Assembly (NCBI GenBank): GCA_963693285.1
Contig: OY848924.1
Location: forward strand, 619,501 to 683,500
Source of the DNA: Xestospongia muta
Lineage: Eukaryota; Porifera; Demospongiae; Haplosclerida; Petrosiidae
Reading direction: 5' to 3'
Length of the DNA: 64,000 nucleotides
The notes under the pieces were generated by a model. It had not been told where the DNA came from and did no database searches. It saw only the letters and a program-made list of their open reading frames with translations. Positions 1-38,100 of this stretch are shown here, piece by piece (the stretch's first letter is position 1; every line of letters starts with the position of its first letter). A program made the translations under genes and the position numbers.

Positions 1-636
1 AATAACTGCCTGATTACACTTGTCATTCAACATTGAGTTATATGCATCGTCAGCAATTGCAAAGATATGAGGAGGGAGTTCCCCCATGTGATGTCCCTGA
101 TAGAGAGTGGAGTATTTAGGATTGTATATCGAATAAAAGTAGTAGGGATTAATGGCTATTAAAATAGATCCAACATAAGTATAGATCGTTGACTTGTCAA
201 ACCGGTTACGCAAGATTGCTAGCATTGTTTTCTCTGTTAAGTCGTTCAGTTTGCATAGGTCATCAACGTCTAGTGATGTTTCCATGGGAACAGAGATTGC
301 ACCCATTAGTGAGGTTAATAAAGTAGAAGGTGTGGACTGTTTTCTGATGAAGAGACGAAGGTCAGAAACCACACCCACTTTTTTTGTACTACTTCTCTTT
401 TCATCTTCAAATACTGAAACTGGACAATCATCGGAATTTAACGGGTTAAGGTGATCATTTCCTTCAATTCCAAGACAAAGTTGATAGTTAGAATGGTCTT
501 CAAATATTTGTAGTCGTTCTAATGTTATTCTAATGACTTCATCTGATTTTGTCATTTGACTTGCTATTACTGATACAAATGTTGTTCTATTTGGAAAATC
601 TTTAGGGAATATTTTAAGAGATGTTGGCTGAGCCAT
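1..636 (-). CDS. MYO9: Class IX myosin, N-terminal exon (partial)
   Basis: This is an open single-exon reading frame of 212 codons from the ATG at 636 down to the window edge, without a stop. Residues about 1-105 look like a Ras-association (RA) domain (QLCLGIEGNDHLNPLNSDD), the N-terminal module typical of myosin IX. From about residue 130 the motor head starts (VDDLCKLNDLTEKTMLAIL, then IYTYVGSILIAINPYYFYS, then SIYNPKYSTLY). The window ends just before the expected P-loop. Class IX myosins are single-headed actin motors whose tail carries a RhoGAP domain; the tail lies outside this window. A 3' splice site in the 5' UTR is likely near 652 on the minus strand (CTTCAG), so the start codon would lie about 15 nt into this exon. 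The gene stands head to head with the spectraplakin. Class assignment rests on RA plus head sequence recognised by eye. Confidence 0.9.
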   Translation of the reverse strand, partial: MAQPTSLKIFPKDFPNRTTFVSVIASQMTKSDEVIRITLERLQIFEDHSNYQLCLGIEGNDHLNPLNSDDCPVSVFEDEKRSSTKKVGVVSDLRLFIRKQSTPSTLLTSLMGAISVPMETSLDVDDLCKLNDLTEKTMLAILRNRFDKSTIYTYVGSILIAINPYYFYSIYNPKYSTLYQGHHMGELPPHIFAIADDAYNSMLNDKCNQAVI

Positions 637-691
637 TGTTAAAAAGATCTGAAGCACAAAGAGTAAAATAGGATGGTACTATTAAGGGAGG

Positions 692-808
<117 letters not shown>

Positions 809-1474
809 TATCAACACATACATGAAATTGTCTTGTTACTCTGAAAACACTAATCAATTTAGCCCTAAATACTCACAAATACTACAATTATGGTAAAAAT
901 ACTAGAAAGTCTTCCCTACAGACAACAACAATTGACTTCACAGAATTTACCACACAAATTACAACAAAATAGGCCCATTTCTTACCTTACAAAACACTTT
1001 ACACACTCAGTATATCTCGTTCTAACAACACTATTTCCTACAATATCTAGACATCAAGAACTGACATAAACACATTAATAATACTGGCAATCACAACTCT
1101 ATTTTGGCTAAACCACAAACCACATTGTTCTACTACTTGTAAACAACTTTATCATCGTATCTCATTGCGCTAACCTGTAAAAACCTATCAAGGTCTCGCC
1201 ACTTGACTTCTCTTGCTCAGCTCAGTCACAATAGTACATCCAATACTCGTTAACTGCACTAACTATTCAGCGACTTAGTAGAGTAATTTTAACCCTTTAC
1301 GACGTATATACGTAAATCTACGTAATAATCTAGCCCCTCCTTTCATTAAAATTAATTTCAAAATTCAGAACCCACCCATTAATTATAGTGTCTGCGTGGA
1401 ATCACTACCTATTTCTCTCTGTCTAGCGTTCGTTTACAGATCCACCTCGTGCTGTGTATTGTCCATGAGCTATC
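809..1474. other. Divergent intergenic region between myosin IX and spectraplakin
   Basis: About 670 bp between two head-to-head genes. No long reading frame is visible. It should hold the 5' UTRs and the promoters of both genes, possibly shared. The interval 1296-1330 has an odd cluster of ACGTA/TACGT steps (ttacgacgtatatacgtaa), which stands out in CpG-poor DNA. No TATA box or other core element can be called with confidence. Confidence 0.5.
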
Positions 1475-26644
<25,170 letters not shown>

Positions 26645-27159
26645 GATGATGATCATGTGACAATCATGAATAATAGCTAGTTATTAACTTATATAAATTT
26701 TCAGCTTTATTATGACACACCCACTTCTGATTTTAATAATACTAATAATGTAATGAACTATAGTTGATTATTAGATTGCATTTTTCGACTTTACTATTGT
26801 TCTTTCAATATGTTCATATAATTAGAATTATTGTCATCCATTCTTTTTAAAATTCTTATCATACACAGTTAATTAGAATTAATTAATTGTTTTCACAAAA
26901 TTACAAAGCTATGAACATGTTTATAGTGTTTTCTGATAAGTGGCATGCTAATTACATATTTTAGACCACAGGAATGTAATTATCTGCTTAAAATTAAATG
27001 ATGAAAACAAAATTTTTGGTATTTTTGACAATAACTTATAAAGAATAGTTATAATATGGCTTCATAAAATAATATGATACACGACTTTAATACATACTTG
27101 CTATAATTATACAAAATATTATTTTGTACTGCTTCATGTAAATTAGTAATAATTAACAG
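26645..27159. other. Tail-to-tail 3' region between spectraplakin and the SH3 gene
   Basis: 515 bp of AT-rich DNA that must hold the 3' UTRs of both converging genes. An attaaa at about 26993 could serve as the spectraplakin poly(A) signal. No further coding potential is seen. Confidence 0.5.
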
Positions 27160-30100
27160 TTATTGAAAGCAAAAGAAACGCCCACACAATGTTGTCGGTG
27201 AGTCATTGAGAAGAAGAAAGAGAGGAAAGGTTTCATTTGAGTTTGCTCGACGTTCTGTTTGTATAGTAGAATATGTTGGTTCTTTCCTTGAATTAATGGA
27301 GGAACAGTTCATTTCATCAAGTAAAGATAACTCTGGGTTTGATTGACAGATAGATGACCTAGCACTATGGATAATGTTATCATTGTCGGATGCAAAGGAG
27401 ACTTTCTTCTTTGGACTTAGTCTTTCTGGCTCACCCCCTGAAATAGTATATGCTCGTGGACGTGGTTTTGGTATACCAGGACTTGTTATGTTGGTACTGA
27501 GATCTTCCATTGATCTTCGTAATAATAATGGTAACACAGGGATAGCAGGTGAAGGAATTGTGAAAGAGGATGGGATCCAGAAGGATGTTCCTGTAATTGT
27601 TGCTACATAACGAAATTGAGTCCCCTCGCAGTACTTAGTTTTCACATTAATTCCTCTCTTAATGACGTATTGTGTTCCTGGGACAGTATAGTTACGTGTG
27701 ACCATTCTTATTTGGCCATTAATGGACTTTGGAATGTGTGGGTTCTCGAGAAGATATGAAGGAGGAGGGAGGATGAGATTGAAGACAAAATCAGCTTGAA
27801 ATGGCAGTCTTGGGTGAAGCCATTTTGAATAATGTAACTGCTGATTACTCCATCTTGTTAAACGGCAATGACTACGAGGCATGAAACCAGTTTTACCTGT
27901 TGTACCAGTTGACCCATACACCCACGTCTTATCACAATATAGCATACGTATGTGTTCTCCTACTCTAACAGACATCTCATCTCTAAACTTTGCAATGTAT
28001 CCTTTAATAACTACCAGATCTATATGAATGGGTTGTGAATTACTCTTATTGCCGTTAATGTGTTCTTGGATCCATATTGTTGAGAGTATATAGAGTTGTG
28101 AGTGAGCTAAAAGGACAGGTTTCGATTTTGCTCCATAAAATGCTGTGGATATCCTACATACTGAATAAGGGACACGTCCATACTCACCAACACTGTTACA
28201 CATAGTTATGTGATCACCTGAAAAAAATAATGTGTATCATAAAGATTATTCTGATGTGTATATGGATGCCATTGTGGTCTCATACCCATACCTTATTGGT
28301 CTGGGAACGAGGATGTATGTACTCTTACCTTCAAGATATAAGGCCTGTAATCTCTCGCCTTGTTCTACATGAAGGAGACATTGTTCTTGAGATCCCTGTT
28401 GACTAGATATAGCTACCATTTGTAAATTAGCTGGCCATTTTAAACACGCTCTCTGTAAGACTCTCCTTATAAAACCACTTGGTTCAATTTGTGGCTTCTG
28501 GTATGAAAATGTACTCCTTGGCATCGCTTGGAAATAGAATGGAAATGGTACAGCACTAGCAGATGGAGTTCGAGATGGATAGCTAGAGCTGGAACGAGAA
28601 GGGGATACCACCTCGGCAATAATAGGTGGACGACGTTGTATTGATGGGGTTTTCGCAAGAGCAGAACTCATGGAAATATATGTACTTTCATTAGAATTTG
28701 CTCCTTCACTGTGAGTTGAATTTTGACCTCCATTTTCTTTTCTGTTTTTCCGTTTCTCACCAACTCTATCTATTGGATCAAGGTTACTTGCAGTCGAGTT
28801 GATTGGATCAAAATGAGTAGCTCGAATAGAATTTTGTCGCTCAATTTCATGTAAGATTTCTGAGTCGACATTGAAATCTTGTAATGGCTTTGTTAATTGT
28901 TTTGCCTCATATCGAGTGTCATCATCTTGAACCTCATGTTTTACCTCTTGAATGACAGAATTATTTGTATCCATATCTTGGCTAGCTCCATTTTCAGACA
29001 AAATTGGTGATAGTGTCGTTCCATCTAATACACCTGAGTTCACTGTGACACTGCTACCTGTATAACCAGGAGGTGGAGGAATTACTGGTGTACAACAATG
29101 TTGTAAGGAGACTGAATCATGTGTTATGTCACTGCTAGTATCACTGTTATGAGTACCAAGATCAATGCTATATCGTGCTGAGTTACTAGAAGAATCTGGA
29201 CTTAGTTGTGTTATGAAGACATCGTCATCTTTATCATCAATTTGGTGTCTTTCTTCATTGTATGTAGTAGAACTGAAGGGTTCACATTCTGTCTCGTAAG
29301 CACTGTCAGCAAATTCTTGTCTGGATAGACTATTTGTTTTAGTATGAGTTGGTGTTGTGTCCTGTAAAATAAAGATGAGGATAATACTATATATGTATGA
29401 ATCTTTGATCTATCTAGCTATCCATCATGCAAGTAATGGAAATACCAGTTTGTGTGTTGGGCTCATGCATCTTATCTGTCTATTTACTATATATCAATCA
29501 AACCATCTCTTTTTATCCTTTATATGTTAAGCCATGCAAGGTAAGCAATGCCATACATACATTGCATAATGTTATTTTAGTAACAAATTAAATTATGTAC
29601 TATGGTTAATAACACATATAGTAGTACTGTATTAACTCCATATAAAATATGGTATGTATTACAATGTACCTCATTGACATTAGTAGACATGATGGTCTCG
29701 TATTTGGCTTGGATTTGTACAATACCCAATTCACTCATTCTCTGTACATTACTGGCAGCATTTGAAACAGCAAGAGAACTAACAGCTTTAGGAATCCAGT
29801 AAAGGAATGACGAACCAACTTTAGTTTTAGAAACACCTTGAAACAAAACGACAAAAGTGTTTAAACCAAGTAACTCAGCAACAGACTCATGTATTCGTAT
29901 AGCATCTCCCAGTGTGTATGAGTCTGGAGTATCAGAAGTATAGACATTGAGTTCTTCAAATCCTTGAACACACTGTGGTCCAGTTGATGCAGTTGGTAGT
30001 AGTAAAAGTACATTGGAACAATAACTTAGTAAGGTGGTTGTGTACTGGCTGGTTAATTCTTGTCCTTCTTCTTTGCTGATAAAAGTTGATGTAAGATATT

Positions 30101-32559
30101 TAAATAGACCATGATTGTACCACGAAGATATATCCTTTAATGATGAAAACAGCGCTGAGATATCTGTAGCTTGGGAGATTGGTGAAGTATGATTGAAGAC
30201 AAAATGTTTGCTTGATTTTTGCACCAAACAAGGTAAGTATTGTAAAGAAAGTCGGACTTGGTTGACAGATATGGATTGGTTTTCTATTTGTTGTTGTATA
30301 AGGTCAACGTAATTATAATACTCACTTAATAGTGATACACCAGACATACTGTAACTGCTTTCATAATTTAATTTGCCTCCCACAGACCCTCCTAAGTTAT
30401 TATCTCCATTCATACTAGTTAATTCTTGGCTGCCATTAGTACATTCCATAGAAAAATCTATGTTTATTTCATGAGTGCAAGGAGTGGTATTATTTTGAAA
30501 GGTTTCTCTGTTTGTTGTGTTTTGGTGACTGAAGCCATTACAACATAATTGCTTGGGATGGAAACCTAATGTAAGACAACAATTATGAAGTTATGCTGCA
30601 TACAAATGATCAAAGTATTGTGTGCACTAGAAAGAGTATGAGGTTATTGTATATCAATACTACCATTGTCATTTGGTCTATACATATTATCTTTTTATAC
30701 ACTTCCATATTAGGTAAACGTCTATAGATATAAATTTACAAGGAATCAATATGATGTAAGGGTTTTCTTACTCACAAATAGCAGTTTAATATATAGTATA
30801 TAAATGTTATTATAGTAATAGTAATTGTGTTTACTCTTGTGTAGATGTCTGAGGGTGGATATTATTCTGAGAAATTGTCGTCTGTGAATTGAGCATATAG
30901 CATATGCATGACGACACATGTGGAGTCAAGATTATTCTATTTTTAGTATTAACAGTCTAATTTCTGTATTATAGGGCATTTCTTAGAAGAAATTAGAGAC
31001 GAGTAGTTATGATCACAGAATTATATATATGAAAATTGATTATTGTTAATTGATAGGAGTTCATCCCACACATGATAATTAATAATAACAATTATTATAA
31101 TAATATTGTTTATTATTTTTCACTTTATGATAGCCACCCCACTAATTGCTCAAATGTACTTTATTTCCTTAACAATTTATACAATATTACCTTCTTATAT
31201 ATGATACTTTATATACTAAGTAAATCTTATATATAATAGGTAAACTATAAGCTATGTGGAAATTGTTGTCATAACTACAAATAAGTTGACTATTAAATAA
31301 ACTGTAAAACAATGTAACGACACAGGAATTTGCAGACTAGGTGTCACATTCATTGTCTCAGTTAATATCTATATATATACCTTACTGGCACCATTTATCC
31401 AGCCGTCTGTCCATCTATCCATTAATATCTATGTATCCATCCATCTCATCGATCAATTCAATTAAATTCTTCAACTTTTTCATAGACCATTGAGTCTCTA
31501 TGTTCCCAAAAAGGAGCTATAAAGCATTATTTGTTAATGATCTCTAATTAGAGCACCTGTGATGTTCTGACAATATTACTGTAGTACTACAGGAGATAGC
31601 AACAACATGATCGGTATGCTACTAAAGGTTAAGGCACATCTTGATTTAAGACAATCAGGGGATTCCAATATATTACTGGAGACAAACATCAACATATTTG
31701 GACTAATTTGATATCATTGAATTTAACCATATAAGGAGATATTCCATATTAAGTACTATTGTGTTAACACCAATATAGTATGTTTAGCCTACAATTAAAG
31801 TGATAAAGGACTACATATTCATACAAAATCTTCCTCACAAAACCTGAAAATGGCAATTTAAAAATCACACTAAAATGTCCTTAGTGTCTACCATTATTTA
31901 CTATTTTATACTGTTGTTTACGTTACTTATAATAACAGGGAAATTATGTCAATAAAAGGTATTATTATAAATGTTGTTTTTGTTTTTAATGCCTCCAATA
32001 TTGTGACACAAGGTCACGTACTGTAATAATAAATAAACAGTGTTCTATACACATATATGACGTATCTATAATTAATATTATTAAGATTGTTAATTTGAAG
32101 ATATAAGATCGGTCTAGTTCAGATACAAGTCAAAATTTCACTATATAACATGAAACACTCCCTTGTGAAAGATATTAAATACTATATAATTGATATTACA
32201 TTGAATATAATGCTAGTATAACATCTTGTGTAGACTAATGACAATATATCTGAGTATCACAGTCCAACAGACAACTGTAACACATTGATTATATATATTC
32301 ACATGAAGTTATCTGCTAGATAATTCACTTAAACAACATATATATATATATATATATATGAGAACAGTTATATAGTTTAACATTGAAGTAGGTTTCAATG
32401 CTTGCTACAATTGTACAAGTTAGACAGCTCACCTTGTATACAAGATACTCCTCCATCTACTGCACTGCTAACTGAACTCATTGCTCCAGCAGGAGATGTT
32501 ATGATGACGGATACAGGCACGACGGCAGCCTCGCTATCACTCTCGTAAGCTGTTGCCAT
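27160..32559 (-). CDS. Uncharacterised multi-SH3 protein, 4 exons, 1,037 aa
   Basis: Exons in transcription order: 32433-32559, 29670-30565, 28329-29361, 27160-28217. Borders are GT..AG, phases 1, 0 and 1 agree, total 3,114 nt ending in TAA. Residues about 180-330 form a helix-rich region (SLKDISSWYNHGLFKYLTS, then SYTLGDAIRIHESVAELLG) that recalls a domain I associate with sponge and cnidarian death-domain proteins. Residues about 342-640 are Ser/Asp-rich and probably disordered. Three SH3-like domains follow: about 648-703 (HVEQGERLQALYLEGDH, split by intron 3), 755-806 (KFRDEMSVRVGEHIRML, then GKTGFMPRSHC) and, weaker, 855-907 (IKRGINVKTKYCEG, then FWIPSSF). A Pro-rich stretch (LILPPPSYLL) lies between the second and third. 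This suggests an adaptor binding Pro-rich partners. I do not recognise an orthologue. The gene itself is well supported, the domain calls less so. Confidence 0.82.
30566..32432 (-). other. Intron 1 of the multi-SH3 gene
   Basis: 1.87 kb of AT-rich DNA. I see short ATAT runs (32337-32359) and a few tccatc runs (31390-31445) but no further exon; the flanking exons join in phase 1. Confidence 0.6.
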
Positions 32560-33755
32560 TAAATATCAGCTTCTCGATTTTCAGAGGAATGTTATTTCAG
32601 TATTTGACGTCTTGCAACAACAATAATTGATATATAAAGCGTCATTGTAGAAATATTCGTGAGAATGTTCTTATAAGGAATGTTGTCAAAGGAAGTGCTA
32701 ATATTGTAAATTAATTTGCAGTCGTTTGCAGGTTGGATTGGATCTTCACTTATAGTTAGCCATTAATTGTATATTGTTCAGTAAAATATACTTGATATGA
32801 GAGTCTCTATGTATGTACTAACTACTCCATATTTCTAAGTGATCATGACTGCCATACAAGACAAACTTTTGCATATTACAATATATAGTATGTCTATTGT
32901 ATTTAGATCTAGAGCTACAAAACATTATACTATTATAACTATTGCTTTGCAGTGATGAAAAAATAAGTGCACATTATTATATAGTAATGATGTGAAGACT
33001 TTGAATAAAACAAATATTTAATACACTGAAGATCAACTCCATACCATAAAATTGATTGGTTAATATAACAATATTTGACTTGGTCAGTTAATTATTGTTT
33101 CATATAATATATAATGGAATACTGAGAAGTAAACACACACACTGTTCATTTTAATACTTAACTAATGACAAGTCATGTAGTTTGATCTAGTTGTACGTGT
33201 CAGAGCTAGGAGATTATGTGTAATAGTTTATTAGTTAGGCAATACCATCTTCTATATGTACAATGTAGTCTATATCTTTATATTCTAGTCTGTTTGAACT
33301 TCAGTGATAAACAAGGGTAGGGTATCTGTTGGTTCCTCTTGATAGGGAAGTCTATGTTGCTATCTCCTGTTTGGACTTCATATCCGTACACAATAGTAGT
33401 ATATTAATAATAAGAAGTGTGTTGTTTAGTACTTCTCAGTGTTTCATGATGTATTATATGAGAATATAATGATCATGGATTAATTAAACAGGTATATATG
33501 TATAATATTAATGTTATCCAAATGTGAACGTTATTATAGTGACCTGGGGAACAGTTGACAATGATGAAGATAGTCACAATATTGATTATTGAAACATTTG
33601 GGTGAACTTTATTATAGTGAACATAGAAACCTGGAAAACCATTGACAGTAATGAAGATATAGTCATACTGATAATTGAAACATTTGGTGTTAATTATTAA
33701 TTTGTTTGGTGAATTTTTAATATGAATATTGTCAACATTATCCTACCTAGACATC

Positions 33756-33787
<32 letters not shown>

Positions 33788-35142
33788 ATTAATAATGGAG
33801 TAGTCAATAGTATTAGTAACATTGTCTGATTTCATAGTCTGCACAAGAACTCTGTGTCATCCTCCTCAAGTTACATAGCTTAATTCTTCTTGTACATTAT
33901 CAGCTGTTTAAACTTTGTTGTCATCTTTGTCCTAATACCATATATACTCCATATATACCTTGCCTTGCCTCATCTCATACTTAATGGTTAATTATTTAAG
34001 CACTTGCTTCTATCATATTTATAACTAGATGTGTTACATCTAATATAATAACAGACAATAGGAGGAGACTGGATGATGTAATCATTATTCTTAGAAAATG
34101 AATAATACATATGTAATAATACATAAATCAATATTTCTTATAATTGTTTAGCTAGCAAGTGTAGACTAACTGAAGATATTGTACTCTAACTATGAATAAA
34201 TAAGTTGATTCACATAATACCAACTTTTTTAAAAGTCTTGTATTGTGAGTATCTTGTGTATATAACAAAGAATGTGACAGTTATAAAATCATTAGTAGTC
34301 AAGTCTAGTATAGATATCAGACTAGTATTATCAGATTTAGAGAGAGGGACTCATAATAACCATTGGTCTTAGAAGATGAAACAATCTTAGTGTCTTTAAC
34401 TGCAGAGTTGAACAACTGTTTGCCAGACAAATCATGAGTTAGTATATTTACTTCTTAATAACAATCCTGAGGTTGTCCTGTAGTTGATGATATGAGCTCC
34501 ACCCGTAATCGTCAGTTGACGTTCTTGAGATCCCGTGATAAGTCCTCTCTTTCTGCAATTGACTGAGGAGAAGCGGTACACCAGTGACTAAGTTGGTAAG
34601 TATATAAAGTAGAAGTTAATTAGTAGTATTGTATGTAGATAATATGAGTCATGGGTCATGTTAACACTTGCAGTACTATAGTGTTACTTGTTTACTACGT
34701 ACACGTGATATGCTACTTCTTATGACATTTGATTGAAGAGGAAGTACATTCTTTTCTATGACTTAGTGTATTTCTAGCTAGTTCTTGTAACAAGAGAGTA
34801 TTTCAGACAATTACAAAGATAGAAGAGTTAAGGCTGTGTAAACACAAGCTATGTTCATTTGTTTTTGGAGTTCCAACTTTTTAACTCTCTATGATTGTTA
34901 AAAGTCTATTTGTTTCAATGTTTAAGATGTTGTACTTGAGATGATGTTGACATGATCATGTTGTATATGATTGTACAATGACAATAAATGAAGATGATAC
35001 AGTTTATTGTCTTTGTTATATAAAGTGATATATATAATACATTATAGTATAACTGATATATATATACATTGATATCTAATGTTCTATTATAGAACTAGAT
35101 CAACTTAACAGTACTAGTCAAGGGCTGCCAGCCCTCCTGGCA
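32560..35142. other. Divergent intergenic region and 5' UTR of the ankyrin/Roc gene
   Basis: The region separates two head-to-head genes. A non-coding first exon of the plus-strand gene probably ends at the donor at about 34595 (aagttg, then gtaagtata); its second exon starts after ttctattatag at about 35093 and contains the start codon at 35143. A short CT run lies at 33763-33786. The block from about 34806 is duplicated at 61784 in front of the second gene copy; the block before it, including the presumed first exon, is not. Confidence 0.5.
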
Positions 35143-38100
35143 ATGGCAGCTAAGCTATCAGAAGAAGAGCAATGGAGAATTGTAAGTATATTATTAACTA
35201 ATCCAGTATACTACATGTGTATGGTAAGAAAATCTGTAAACGTAACGTAGAACCGTTCATGAGTTCAGCAGCACTGCAACCTAGATCTTCTTTTACTGCT
35301 GCTCTTATACCTAGTAGTACTAGTGGGAGTGTGTTGCCCATGAGCTCAAAGAGCTGCTTTGAGAGTATGGTGAAAATGTTCTATGATAGCATTGGACATA
35401 TGGTGATATGCAGTGGTTCTGATTCTATGTGTACCTAAGATTCCATTAACTGCTGCCATAGATGTGACTCAAACTGAGTACCTTTATCGGTTGTGATTAT
35501 GGAAGGAATCCCGAAATGAGCGATCCAACCACTATCTCCGCTGTGATGTTGGTAATAGGGAGTGCTTCACACCAACGAGTAAAACGGTCAATGCATGTTA
35601 ATAAGTAAGTGTAACCACCTGATGTGTAATTCCTGGCCAGATGAACTGGGAAGTGATAAGCTTTTGTGTGCCTAGGTGAGATAACGAGTGTAAGGAGTCA
35701 AATACTGCTCATCTGAAACTAGCTGGTACGAAAGGGCGTGGTTCTGCTGTAGACGTGTCACATATTAATGAAGTATCACCAGTTGATAAAGGAATAAGAC
35801 TCAGATTTAAGGCAAGAGATGATCATAGCATTTCTAATAATTTTGGATCAGTTTGTTGAGCTACTGCCATTGCTATGAGATCAAAAACATTGGGTTGTTG
35901 CAATGCGTTAATGTCAACTTGTGACAGTGCATCAGCTACTGGATTGTTAGAACCTTTCACATGTCTGATATCAGTAGTGAATTATGAAATAAAGTCAAGT
36001 TGATGTGCTTGACGAGGTGAATAAAGATTAGAATTTGTAGCAAATGAGAATGTGAGAGGCTTATGATTGGTCCAAACATGAAATTCATGACCTTCAATAA
36101 AATGCCTGAAATGGTTGATGGCATTGATGGCAAGGTATATGGTTAATAGCTCTCTATCAAATGTGCTATATTTAGTCTCAGCTGGAGAGAGTTTGTGGGA
36201 GAAATAAGAAATTGGATGCCAAACTTCATCCACAAATTGCTGCAGAACTGCTCCCACAGCTGTGTTAGATACAGCTGTGTTAGATGTATCTGACATAATG
36301 AAAGTGGGAGCGTCTAACTTGGGATGTGACAACATTGTGGCTTTGACTAAGCAAACTTTAATATCTTCAAACTCTTTTGAGGCTTCTTAATTCCAAGTCA
36401 ACTCATTAGCTTTTAACTGTGTGTGCAATGGATGTATAATGTGTGCACAGTTAGGTATAAACCTGTGGTAAAAGTTGACTAGCCCCAGGAACTGTCTTGT
36501 GGCTTGGGGAACTCTGTAATGGCTTCTACTTTAGCTTCAATGGGATGAATGCTGTTGGCATCAACATAATGACCTAAAAATATAAAGAGTTAGAACAAAA
36601 CACACATTTGTTAATATTAATAATGAGTCCATAGTCACTTAAATGCTGAAATACTGTCTCTAGGGGCTGTATATATTCTTCCTGTGATGAACTTGCAATC
36701 GGTATGTCATCAATGTATGCATAGACAATGGTCAGTCCTTGTAAGACTTGATCTACAAACTTCTAGAATGTCTGAGCAGCATTATGTAAACCAATGGCAT
36801 CCTTACAAATTCTAAAAAACCAAAAGGAGTGGTGATGGCAGTTTTAGGCACATCCTTAGGAACTACTGGAATTTGATGATAGGCTCTGATTAAATCAATT
36901 TTAGAGAAGACAGTATTGCCATGAAATGTAGCAGTGAAATCATGTATGTGAGGAATGGGCTATCTATCTGGAATTGTAGTGTAAATTAATGAGCGATAAT
37001 CTCCGCAAGGTCTCCAGTCGCCTGAGGTCTGTTTTAGGACTATATGTAGTGGTGACAACCAACTACTTGATGATGAGTGTATAATCGCAAGGTTCATCAT
37101 GTGTTGGAATTCCTCTTTAGCTGCCTTGAGTCGTTCTGGTGACAAGCGTCTTGGGTGTGATGTGACTGGTTGACCATTGGTTATGATATAATGTTGACTA
37201 TTGTGTTTAATAGGTTTAATAGTGTTAGATGTTTGAGTAATATCAGGGTATTTTGAGAGTATAGTTTCAACTTGGGTAGGAATAGAGAGAGGAGAGATAA
37301 CGAGATTGGGTGGTTGTAAAGATGAGGCCAGTATATTAACTTTTAAGTGAGTAACTGTGTCAAGTAAGGGTTTATCGTGTATATCTACTAGTAGTTTATG
37401 ACATTGTAAGAAATCCATACCTATAATTGGATACTGTATGTCTGCTATAATGAAAACCCACTTGAATGATCTGCTATAATGAAAACCCACTTAAATGATC
37501 TGTGTAGTCCTAAATTAAATGTAATCAGCTTGGTACTGTATGTGCGAATTGAAGTATTGTTTGCTGCCTGAAGAGTTAAATTACTAGATTTGTGTTGCCT
37601 GTCAAATTGAGACGAATGGGATACATTAACTTCTGCTCCCATATCCATTAGAAAACATGTGTTCGATGTGTGGTCATGAATAAAGAATAGGTGACTGTTA
37701 GGGTTGCCAGGAGCACTGGTCACCATTAGTGATTGGCCTGTTCGTTTCCCATCCAAGTGCAAGGAGGTTGGCACTTTTTGGCATCCTCCCCTAAACGGTG
37801 ATGATACCAACAGAGATTGGAGGGCCGTTGTGTTATACGTATAGCTTGTGTTATACGTGTAGAGAACAATGAAAAACACTCATTGTAATTATAATATAAT
37901 TGTGGCAATTGGGTATTTACCACATCATATTATACAAAATTATACCAAAATTGATGTGTATTTAAGGGATTAAAGCAAAACCAAAACACTCCTCAGCTTC
38001 TGGGGCACTGTGACCCCCCGAACCCCATCTTTTGGTGCCCCCCCTCCCCCCTCCCAAATTCAAATATGTTTCTCCACCCCTGATCTACACTGTAAAAACT

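Noticed and set aside
27374..27610. Plus-strand frame of 78 codons
   Set aside because: Antisense shadow of the last exon of the multi-SH3 gene.
35217..35438. Plus-strand frame with Ser/Met-rich product
   Set aside because: It is antisense to the gypsy remnant and has no splice or homology support.
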